Shown here piece by piece: positions 25,790 through 33,775 of a stretch of 64,000 nucleotides of DNA. The stretch is from contig NZ_CP070969.1 of assembly GCF_017086365.1 (NCBI RefSeq), positions 3,720,001-3,784,000 on the forward strand, given 5' to 3'. The notes beneath the pieces are model-generated. The model worked only from the letters and a program-made list of their open reading frames with translations. It was not told the origin of the DNA and did not search any database. Numbering within the stretch: the stretch's first letter is position 1; every line of letters starts with the position of its first letter. Position numbers and translations under genes: made by a program. Source of the DNA: Paenibacillus tianjinensis. Its GTDB lineage: Bacteria > Bacillota > Bacilli > Paenibacillales > Paenibacillaceae.

Positions 25790-27524
25790 GAACAAGTTCC
25801 TCCTTCCTCCATTCGGACCGGGCCACGAACTCCTCCAGGCTGCAGCAGATCCGCGGCAGCTCCAGCAGCCGGCTCATTTCCATCAGCTGCGTTTCAGCCA
25901 GCCCGGCACGCCGCAGCAGCTGCCCGTCGGAGAAGATTTCATCCTTGCCGCCGTCGGCAAGGATCCTTCCTTCGCTCATCACGATAATCCGGCTGGCCCA
26001 TTCGGCCACCAGCGCCATATCGTGTGTCGCAATGACAACCGTCTCGACATGGCCGCGCAGGGTCTGTAGCACCCGGGTCATCTCCTGCTTCGTTGAAATG
26101 TCCAGATTGGCCGTCGGCTCATCCAGCAGCATGATTGCCGGGCGGACGGCAGCACCAATCGCCAGCGACACCCGGCGCTGCTGCCCTCCGCTGAGCAGCC
26201 GGGCATCCCGCCCGGCCAGCTCCTGGAGACGGAAGGCCTCCAGCATGGCATCGACTCTTTCGTCCCTATCCTTTAACCCTCTGGCCTTCAGGTAATAAGC
26301 AATCTCACCGCGCACCGAATCATCGATGAACATATCCTCGGGGTTCTGGAACACATAAGAAGCAATGCCTGCCAGCCGTTCCGGAGGCAGTCCGTTGACG
26401 GTGATTCCCTTGACTTTCACCGTGCCGCCGGTAGGAGCGGTAATTCCGGCAATCAGCTTCATGAGCGAGGATTTGCCGGCCCCGTTATTGCCGATCAGCG
26501 CCACACGCTCCCCGGAACGCAGCTCCAGGCTGATGTCGTTCAGTACCGGATGGAGCGTTTTGTGGATCGTCCGGTAAGACAGCCGGATATGCTCCATTTC
26601 TACAACCGGCTTCGCCTCAGGGGAAGCAGACTGTAAGTCACTTGTCTGTGGCTGCGGTGATGTTGCCTGAATATCCGCCGGAGACACGCGGCGCGAGAAG
26701 CAGTGCCGTCCTTCCTCGCTGCTCAGCGGATAACCTGCTGCAGCCTGCCGGTCCGGCTGCAGCATCCAGGCCGCCCGGGTGACATCGGGCGGATAGATAC
26801 CTAGGCTCAGCAGCTCCTCAACTGAGCTTAATGCTTCGCGCACCGGCTTCTGCCAGCGCAGCCTCCCCGCATCCATGAGCACCACCGTGCGGCAGTATTC
26901 CGCAATGAACTCGGCATGATGCTCGATGACGACAATCGTCTTGCCGTGCTGTTCGTTCAGCCTGCGCAGGATCTCATAGATCTGCCGGGCATGCTGCGGA
27001 TCAAGCTGGGCTACCGGCTCGTCGATGACGAGAATGTCCGGGTCCATGGCCAGTGCTCCGGCCAGTGCCAGCAGATGCTTCTGCCCTCCGCTAAGCTGCC
27101 AGATGAATTCACGGCCCATGCCGTGAAGCCCCGTCAGCTCCAGCGCCCGCATTCCCCGCTCCCGATAATCAGGCAGCCCGTAGTTCAGCGGTGTAAAGCA
27201 CACATCATCCATCACCGTCGGACGGACCAGCTGATTCTCAAAATCCTGATAGACGTAGCCGATATGCCTGGACAACTCGCTTACGCTTTTGCCCTCCGCA
27301 GACTCTCCGAGCAGCATAACCTCCCCCGCGAAATCACCGGTGTAATAATGCGGGATCAGGCCGTTGAAGCATTTGCACAGCGTCGATTTGCCCGAGCCGT
27401 TGCTGCCGATGACCGCAACGAAATCCCCTTTCCGCAGGCTGAAGGAAACCTCCTGCAAGACTGGCTGCTCCGCGCCGGGATACGTAAAGGAGATATTCCT
27501 CAGTTCCAGTATGGGCTTATCCAT
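25773..27524 (-). CDS. ECF transporter fused A/A' ATPase
   Basis: A 583-residue protein with two ABC ATPase domains in one chain. Domain 1 (about 5-240) has GSNGSGKSTLCKCFNG, the signature LSGGQKHLLALAGAL and Walker B ILVIDEP. Domain 2 (about 315-560) has GNNGAGKSSLMKLIAG, LLSGGQQRRVSLAI and IMLLDEPTANLD. ECF systems usually have two separate or fused ATPases. ATG 27524 lies within the last codons of the S-component gene (8-base overlap), indicating coupling. The ribosome site is weak. Confidence 0.94.
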   Translation of the reverse strand: MDKPILELRNISFTYPGAEQPVLQEVSFSLRKGDFVAVIGSNGSGKSTLCKCFNGLIPHYYTGDFAGEVMLLGESAEGKSVSELSRHIGYVYQDFENQLVRPTVMDDVCFTPLNYGLPDYRERGMRALELTGLHGMGREFIWQLSGGQKHLLALAGALAMDPDILVIDEPVAQLDPQHARQIYEILRRLNEQHGKTIVVIEHHAEFIAEYCRTVVLMDAGRLRWQKPVREALSSVEELLSLGIYPPDVTRAAWMLQPDRQAAAGYPLSSEEGRHCFSRRVSPADIQATSPQPQTSDLQSASPEAKPVVEMEHIRLSYRTIHKTLHPVLNDISLELRSGERVALIGNNGAGKSSLMKLIAGITAPTGGTVKVKGITVNGLPPERLAGIASYVFQNPEDMFIDDSVRGEIAYYLKARGLKDRDERVDAMLEAFRLQELAGRDARLLSGGQQRRVSLAIGAAVRPAIMLLDEPTANLDISTKQEMTRVLQTLRGHVETVVIATHDMALVAEWASRIIVMSEGRILADGGKDEIFSDGQLLRRAGLAETQLMEMSRLLELPRICCSLEEFVARSEWRKEELVHGGSR

Positions 27525-28401
27525 CCAGCTGCCCCGCTTCCTGCCGCCTGCGCGAAGCACGGCGCAGGGTGAAGATAATTGCCAGCGCCGCGATCAGTGC
27601 GGCAGCCAGCATGCTGATCCAGATCAGCAGGGATTCATTGGATTCCGCTCCCGGCAGTTCAAACTCGCCGATGCTCCAGCCGGATTCCGACAGCAGCTCT
27701 GCGCCAAGGGCTACCAGGGCAAGTACAAGTCCGCCGCCCGCGAGCTTCGGAGACAGCCGGTTCCCGCCGCCTGATGCATACTGCATATTCCGTTCACGCG
27801 GCTTCATGCCAAGCAAAGGCTCGATTTTGCCGTAGAGACGCGGCACCAGATACATGGTCGGCAGCAGTGCGAACAGAATCCCCGAGAACAGTACATCGTT
27901 CAGGAAGCCGACACCCTCGATAATCACAATACTTTCCGCCAGCCCTTTAACCGCTTCAAGCTCCTCCACACCGACCCACACCTTAACTATGTCGATCACG
28001 GAGCTGCAGAACTGGTGAATCGCCACCCCGCTGATCGCCGCGATCCCGACCTGCCTGCGGTTCTTCGGATCCGATACCATCCGGCCAGCGATGTACATTG
28101 CCATCGAGAAGGTAATGAACTTCTCCAGTTCCCCCAGGCCGCCGAACTGGCCGAGCATCAGCTCACCGAAAATAATTTCTCCGACCGCCGCCCCCACGGC
28201 AGCATACAGCGGATGAAACAGCATGCACAGCGTCAGCGGTATGAAGGCAAAATACTCAACCGACAGCTCAACCGGACCCAGCTGTACACTCGGGATCAGC
28301 TCCGTAAACATGTTGGACAATCCGTAAAGTGACATGGACAGCACAAAAATCATCATTTTCTGCGACTGGGTAAGGGTATAGCGAGTTTTCAAGGTACTCA
28401 T
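27517..28401 (-). CDS. ECF transporter substrate-binding (S) component, unknown ligand
   Basis: A 294-residue membrane protein, larger than typical S components (~180-220). Helices include KMMIFVLSMSLYGLSNM and LCMLFHPLYAAVGAAVGEII. FGGLGELEKFITFSMAMYIAG and FLNDVLFSGILFALLPTMY follow. An additional C-terminal helix (LLIWISMLAAALIAALAIIF) ends in a basic tail. It is the first gene of the ECF-PHP operon. No vitamin-specific motif is recognised, so the ligand remains open; the PHP enzyme and RpiR regulator point to a sugar-like or phosphorylated compound. Confidence 0.85.
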   Translation of the reverse strand: MSTLKTRYTLTQSQKMMIFVLSMSLYGLSNMFTELIPSVQLGPVELSVEYFAFIPLTLCMLFHPLYAAVGAAVGEIIFGELMLGQFGGLGELEKFITFSMAMYIAGRMVSDPKNRRQVGIAAISGVAIHQFCSSVIDIVKVWVGVEELEAVKGLAESIVIIEGVGFLNDVLFSGILFALLPTMYLVPRLYGKIEPLLGMKPRERNMQYASGGGNRLSPKLAGGGLVLALVALGAELLSESGWSIGEFELPGAESNESLLIWISMLAAALIAALAIIFTLRRASRRRQEAGQLDG

Positions 28402-28582
28402 TACTTCGTAGCCCCCTTCAGGAATTTAACTTAAGTATAGGGAGAGCATGTCAGGGCAGCTTTTTCCGTTTGTTAAGAGGGTGTAATCTTTTTTCCATGA
28501 TTTTTAACGCTGTAAAAATATTTACATCACACTGACAGGCTATAGTGAAGAAGCATTTTTATGTTCAGGAGGTCAACCGCCA

Positions 28583-29416
28583 ATGTACAAGGATTGGAAC
28601 CGCCGGCCATTCTCGCCAAACCAGCGGGTCATTGCTGATTTCATTCAAAAAAACGAGCTGCGGGTCCTCTATATGACCGAGCAGGAAATGGCTGACGAGC
28701 TGCATATCAGCATCGCTTCAGTGTCCCGGTTCTGGAAGGCGGCAGGTTACCGGCATGCCAAGGATTTCAAGAACAGCCTCCGCTTCCGCTTCGAATCCAC
28801 CCCCTCTGAGAAAATGCGCGATGCCATGCAGCGGACCGGCGGCAGCTCTGTTTCGCAAATGCTGCTGGAGGTTGCTTCCCACCACCTGCAGGAAACCAGC
28901 CGCTATCTGAATGAAGCGTTGCTGCAGCGCGCAGTGGCCGCATTATCCGGCGCCAAGCATATTTACATCTATAGCCCCGGCCCCTGCGTTGGTCTTGCTG
29001 AGCTGATGGCCTACCGGATGGCCAGGTACGGGCTGAGCCTGAAGCGGATGGCGCCAAGCGGCCACGAGCTGATGGAAACCCTGATGCATGCCGGCAAAAA
29101 AGATGTCGTGCTGGTGTTCGGTTTTGTCCAGCTTTTGCCGGAAACGGAGGTGATTCTAGACTATGCGCGCGAAGCAGGCTATCTCGTCATCCTGATTACC
29201 GACAGGCTGGTCTATCCCCGTTCACAGGACGCCGATATTGTGCTCTACGCGGGGCGCGGCGAGGTGTGGGAATTTCATTCGATGGTCGGACCGACTTATA
29301 TCATCGAGAACCTGATTCTCGGCGTGGGTCTGCTCAATAAAGACAGCAGTCTGCGCAAGCTCGAGAAGCTTCAGAAGCTGCGGGCACAGTATGGTAGTAA
29401 GCTCCCCCGGAGCTGA
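28583..29416 (+). CDS. MurR/RpiR family transcriptional regulator
   Basis: A 277-residue regulator. The N-terminal HTH_6 domain includes LYMTEQEMADELHISIASVSRFWKA, and the C-terminal SIS domain (about 125-255) includes AKHIYIYSPGPCVGLAELMAYRM and DVVLVFGFVQ. RpiR proteins sense phosphosugars or related ligands through the SIS domain. It is divergent from the ECF operon with about 180 bases between them, so it probably controls that operon. ATG 28583 follows AGGAGG. A terminator follows. Confidence 0.93.
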   Translation: MYKDWNRRPFSPNQRVIADFIQKNELRVLYMTEQEMADELHISIASVSRFWKAAGYRHAKDFKNSLRFRFESTPSEKMRDAMQRTGGSSVSQMLLEVASHHLQETSRYLNEALLQRAVAALSGAKHIYIYSPGPCVGLAELMAYRMARYGLSLKRMAPSGHELMETLMHAGKKDVVLVFGFVQLLPETEVILDYAREAGYLVILITDRLVYPRSQDADIVLYAGRGEVWEFHSMVGPTYIIENLILGVGLLNKDSSLRKLEKLQKLRAQYGSKLPRS

Positions 29417-29429
29417 TCACGATTACAGC

Positions 29430-29478
29430 AAAAAGACGCCTTACGCAGGGCTTCCCGTCCCGTCATAGGCGTCTTTTT
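29430..29478. terminator. Bidirectional terminator after rpiR-like gene
   Basis: AAAAAGACGCCT and AGGCGTCTTTTT form a 12-bp stem with T-runs on both strands, between convergent genes. Confidence 0.9.
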
Positions 29479-29517
29479 ATACAATCAGCTATATCTCACC
29501 ATCCAACTTATGGTCGT

Positions 29518-30207
29518 TTACAGTTCCAATGACTCTCCATATTCCAGCGCAATTCCTTTAATCCCTTCCTTGCCCAGGGCGTCAACAAAGCTGGCCACAT
29601 CCTGGCGGATTGGCGGGAAAGTGTTGTAATGAACAGGGAGCACCTGCTTGGCGTTTAGCCATTTAGCAGCAATCAGCGCATGCTCCGGCCCCATCGTGAA
29701 ATGACCCCCCATCGGGAGAATGGCCAGGTCGATGTTATACAGCTCGCCGAACATTTTCATGTCACTGAACAGCCCGGTGTCGCCCGCATGCAGAACGGTC
29801 TTCCCTTCCGCTTCAATAATAAAACCGGCAGGCATGCCGCCGTAAAGGATCTGCTGCTGATCATCCAGGGTAATACCGCTGGTGTGGAACGCATGAATCA
29901 TCGTCGCCTTAGCGAAGCCGAGATCCACCGTCCCCCCGATGTTCATCCCGATCGTCTGCGCACCCTTCCATCCGATATAGGCAGCCAACTCTACAGTAGC
30001 AACCACCGGAACATTATTACTGATCGCAATTAGCGCAGCATCCAGAATATGATCCATATGCGAGTGGGTCAGAAGAACCGCATCCGTCTTGATGTCCTCA
30101 GGCTTCGTTACCGCAGCCGGGTTACCGCTAATAAAGGGATCGATAATCAGCGACTTGCCGCCAACCTCAATCTGTACACAGGAATGGCCGTGAAAAATGA
30201 TCTTCAT
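29518..30207 (-). CDS. Metal-dependent hydrolase, UPF0173 (YtkL)
   Basis: A 229-residue metallo-beta-lactamase-fold hydrolase of UPF0173. The metal motif LTHSHMDHILDA is clear, with GHSCVQIE near the start and LHAGDTGLFSDMK carrying the later His/Asp ligands. MGGHFTMGPEHALIAAKWL and VLPVHYNTFP complete the family pattern. The substrate is unknown; related enzymes act on phosphoesters or lactones. ATG 30207 follows GGGAGAGA. Monocistronic. Confidence 0.94.
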   Translation of the reverse strand: MKIIFHGHSCVQIEVGGKSLIIDPFISGNPAAVTKPEDIKTDAVLLTHSHMDHILDAALIAISNNVPVVATVELAAYIGWKGAQTIGMNIGGTVDLGFAKATMIHAFHTSGITLDDQQQILYGGMPAGFIIEAEGKTVLHAGDTGLFSDMKMFGELYNIDLAILPMGGHFTMGPEHALIAAKWLNAKQVLPVHYNTFPPIRQDVASFVDALGKEGIKGIALEYGESLEL

Positions 30208-30618
30208 TCGTTATCTCTCCCTTTCTTCTAAGTAGATTGAACTAGTGATTCTTCTATTTTGGATTAGCCGTGACTCCAGAGAATGTTTGGACTTCCGGCC
30301 GCTGTTGTCTTCCAATTTCTTATTTTTAACCGCTTTTAGCAGTAGAAATTTGAAGACAAAGGCGGACGTTACCGCTCCTACAGTTCCAAAATTCCCTTCC
30401 GCACTTCTCCAAAACGAGTATTTTCCTGTTCAATCAATATGGACTTACCGTGCAAAGGTATAAAGTTTACGTTACAATGACAGGGTGAGTATTGTGATAT
30501 CCGTTGCAGTCCTTGAAACATCAATACTGGCCCCTAACAATATACTCATTTTAATCACGTACGTATATTTTTATAATATATTCATCATCACTACCTGTCA
30601 AGAGAGGCGTGAGGACTG
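30208..30618. other. Intergenic region with an inverted repeat
   Basis: No gene is seen in these 411 bases. TTGTCTTCCAATTTCT (30305-30320) pairs with AGAAATTTGAAGACAA (30344-30359), 15 of 16, and partly complementary GC-rich flanks extend it to about 30290-30370. This could be a dispersed palindromic repeat. TATAAT at about 30574 may be a promoter for the PaaX-like gene. Confidence 0.5.
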
Positions 30619-31404
30619 TTGCTGTCCGTTGAGAAAACCATGCTCTTCCTGCTGTCCCGTGTGGACCAGATGGGCGCCCAGCAATTCGTGGAAATCTACG
30701 AACAAAGAGGGTACACCTCTACCTATATCCGAAACAGCTTGTCCCGCCTGAAAAAAGAGGGCTACATCGCCTCACCATCCCGTTCTTTATACCAAATCAC
30801 GGATAACGGACGCTCCTCCATCAAATCCATTAACAGCAAACCTGCCCGTTATCATCAAAAGTGGGACCACACCTGGGATGTCGTCATGCTGGAAGTGCCT
30901 GAGCACGAACGTAAAAAACGCGATGCCTTCCGTACGACGATTCTGCAGCTTGGCTTCGGTCTGCTATATAATAGTGTCTACATCTCTCCGTGGAATTATC
31001 GCCAGGAAGTAGCCGGGTATATTCAGAGTCTGGAGCTTACAGGCAATGTCTCGATTATTCGAGGAGAGTTCGCAGAGGGTTCGATCACCCCGGCCAAAGC
31101 CTGGACCATCTGGCAGCTCGACAAGGTGGAAGCGGTGTATCAGGACAAATGGAGCTGGTCACAGACGGAGTTCGCGCCCCTTGTAGAGGAGGCTGTCCGC
31201 GACGGGCAGGCTTTACGCCTGTTTCTGCTGTATCTGCAAATCGGCGAAGTGCTTAGCGGCTTATTTATGGTTGATCCTTCGCTGCCGGATGAACTGCTGC
31301 CTGCGGACTGGTCCGGTAAAACCGTACTCGCAGAGCTTCAGTCGCAATCGCGCAGACTCGCCGAGGCGATTCCCCGTGATTCCTTCTATGCGCTGTTCAC
31401 TTGA
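30619..31404 (+). CDS. PaaX family transcriptional regulator
   Basis: A 261-residue PaaX-like repressor. The N-terminal winged helix (about 15-60) has FVEIYEQRGYTSTYIRNSLSRLKKEGYI. The central and C-terminal domains match PaaX with WDVVMLEVPEHERKKRDAF and PWNYRQEVAGYI. In phenylacetate degraders PaaX responds to phenylacetyl-CoA, but no paa genes are nearby, so its target is unknown. TTG 30619 is the only suitable start, with GTGAGGA just upstream. A bidirectional terminator separates it from yyaL. Confidence 0.88.
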   Translation: MLSVEKTMLFLLSRVDQMGAQQFVEIYEQRGYTSTYIRNSLSRLKKEGYIASPSRSLYQITDNGRSSIKSINSKPARYHQKWDHTWDVVMLEVPEHERKKRDAFRTTILQLGFGLLYNSVYISPWNYRQEVAGYIQSLELTGNVSIIRGEFAEGSITPAKAWTIWQLDKVEAVYQDKWSWSQTEFAPLVEEAVRDGQALRLFLLYLQIGEVLSGLFMVDPSLPDELLPADWSGKTVLAELQSQSRRLAEAIPRDSFYALFT

Positions 31405-31440
31405 GCATTTCTATACCAGTTATCTCCATACACAAGATAA

Positions 31441-31471
31441 AAAGGGGCAGCCTATCTCAGGCTGTCCCTTC
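31441..31471. terminator. Hairpin between convergent paaX-like and yyaL genes
   Basis: AAGGGG-CAGCCT and AGGCTG-TCCCTT pair with a short loop, and flanks are A- and T-rich enough to serve both directions. Confidence 0.7.
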
Positions 31472-31481
31472 TATATATATT

Positions 31482-33612
31482 CTAGTCTTGCCGCATCCCC
31501 GTAGCCAGCAGCTCCTTAACAGCTTCGAGACTGCTAAGCGGCGCACGGCAGGCAAAATTCCGGCATTCATACGCCGTTGCCCGGCCATCCACCGCCGGTT
31601 TATCGGCCAGATGCGGCAGCAGATGATGCAAAACATCCCCCTCACTGCCGGACCAGTTGACAATCAGCGAGGCATCCGGCAGGTAAGACTGCTGAACCTG
31701 AGCCAGCATTCCATGCAGCGCCGGATCCTCCGGCTTCCCGGACAGCACCCATTCACGGCCGCCGGAGATCAGCGCCAGATGTGCCTGCAGATACATCGCG
31801 TAACCCGGCGGATATTCTGCTGCCGCAGAGGCCAGTACCTGAGCGGTTCGTTCAGCAACAGCCTTCAGCTCCACATCCTGCGAGATCACCGACAGCTTCA
31901 GCAGCTGCTTCGCCGCCACCGAATTCCCGGACGGAAGCGCTCCGTCATACAATTCCTTGGAGCGGATCGGCAGCTCTTCACCGTCACGGCCGGTGAAGAA
32001 GAAGCCGCCGCCTTCCTCATCGATGAACAGCGCAAGCAGCCCATCCTTAAGCTGCAAAGCCCGCTCCAGGTGCACGGCTTGACCTGTAGCTTCATAGAGC
32101 TCGGTCAATCCCCAGATCATAAAGGCATAATCGTCCACATATGCCGGAATCGCCGATTCCCCGTCACGGTAGCGGGCCAGCAGCCGACCATCCTCACGGC
32201 GGCGGAGGTTGTCCCAGATGAAGTCTGCCGCCGCTACCGCTGCTCTGGCATACTCCGGTTTCTGGAGCGCTTTGGCCCCTTTGGCCAGCGCCGCGATCAT
32301 CAGGCCGTTCCAGGAGGTCAGCACTTTATCATCCTTGGACGGATGAATCCGCTGTTCCCGGTAAGCGAATAGCTTCTCACGCCATTCCTCCATCCGCGTC
32401 TTCAGGCCAAGCGGATTCATACCCGTACGTTCAGCCATATCCTCCGGCAGCTCTTGCAGCAGATTCGGAATATTGGCTCCCTCAAAGTTGCCTTCCGGTG
32501 TAATTCCGTACACATGGCAGTAGGAATGCATATCCTCCAGACCCAGCGCTTCCTCAATCTGTTCGCGGGTGAAGACATAGAACTTCCCTTCCACCCCTTC
32601 AGAATCTGCATCCTCCGCTGAGTAAAATGCACCCTCGGGTGAAGTCATATCCCGCCGTACATACGTAAAGATCTGCTCGGCAATCTCCGCATACAGCGGC
32701 TTCCCGGTAATCTGGTAGGCCTCCAGATAGGCGATGGTCAGCAGCGCGTTATCATAGAGCATTTTCTCAAAATGCGGCACCAGCCACTCCCGGTCTGTGG
32801 AGTATCGGGAGAACCCGAACCCTACGTGGTCATACATCCCGCCACGGTACATCGCATCCAGCGTTTTCTCCACCATCCGCAGCGCTTCCGGCTGCTGGTA
32901 AGCTTGGCTGTACGCCAGCAGGAACGACAGATTATGCGGTGAAGGGAACTTCGGCGCATTGCCGAACCCGCCGTATTCCTCGTCGAACTGGCGTCTGTAC
33001 AGCTCATAGGCTTCATGCAGCAGCTCTTCGCCCGGTACAGCACCGCCGCTTGCACCGGCAAGCTGCGCATTATTGCGGTCCAGCGACTGGAGATCTGCCA
33101 GCAGCTCGTCACCGAGCTTACTCAGCGCATCGCCATCCTGCTCCCACTTCTTATGAATCTGCTCCAGCACATCCATCAGCCCGATTCGCCCGAACATCTG
33201 CCGTTTCGGAAAATACGTCCCCGCATAAAACGGCTTCTTGTCCGGCGTCAGCAGCACCGTCAGCGGCCACCCGCCGCTCCCGGTCAGCGCCTGACACACC
33301 GACATATACAGCGCATCAATATCCGGCCGCTCCTCGCGGTCGACCTTGATCGCAATGTAGTTATCATTAAGCAGCTGCGCGACCTCTGCATCTTCGAAGG
33401 ATTCGCGCTCCATTACGTGACACCAATGACATGTACGTGTGAATCAACAACTAGCTATACCCAATAGAAAGGAAGACAGGCTTGTTGTCGCGCTTCGCGA
33501 CTTCAAAAGCCTCGTCCGACCAAGGGAACCAGTTCACCGGATTATGTGCGTGTTGCAGCAAGTACGGTGACTTTTCCTTGGCTAATCTATTGGGTACTTT
33601 TTGAGTTGTCAT
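31482..33612 (-). pseudogene. yyaL: YyaL-type thioredoxin-domain protein, interrupted by a 19-nt insertion
   Basis: A member of the YyaL/SSP411 family: an N-terminal DUF255 thioredoxin-like domain followed by an alpha/alpha six-barrel. The gene begins at ATG 33612 behind GAGGTGATG with the family start ([20 protein letters not shown]) but hits TAG at 33451 after SIGYS. The expected CHWCHVMERESFED resumes in another frame from about 33434. Removing the 19 bases at 33435-33453 restores one frame. A 643-residue remainder could start at ATG 33413 but would lack the CxxC motif. Confidence 0.8.
33435..33453. other. 19-nt insertion in yyaL
   Basis: These 19 bases separate the codons for SIGYS and TCHWCH on the minus strand and add a stop and a frameshift. 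No flanking direct repeat is obvious. Confidence 0.65.
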
Positions 33613-33775
33613 GGGGCATCACCTCGTTTCGTGTTGGATTTGGGTAAAGTTATGCTTAGGGTTAGTTTACCCAAAAAGGTGGGGTAAGGCACAAATTTAT
33701 CAGTCGCATGATTAGTCACTAAGCATTTACTTAATAATATTCCTGAAAAATCTAACGAGCTGATGTAGAATTATC

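Noticed and set aside
31401..32372. 323-codon plus-strand frame opposite yyaL
   Set aside because: It is antisense to conserved yyaL codons and has no domain or ribosome site.
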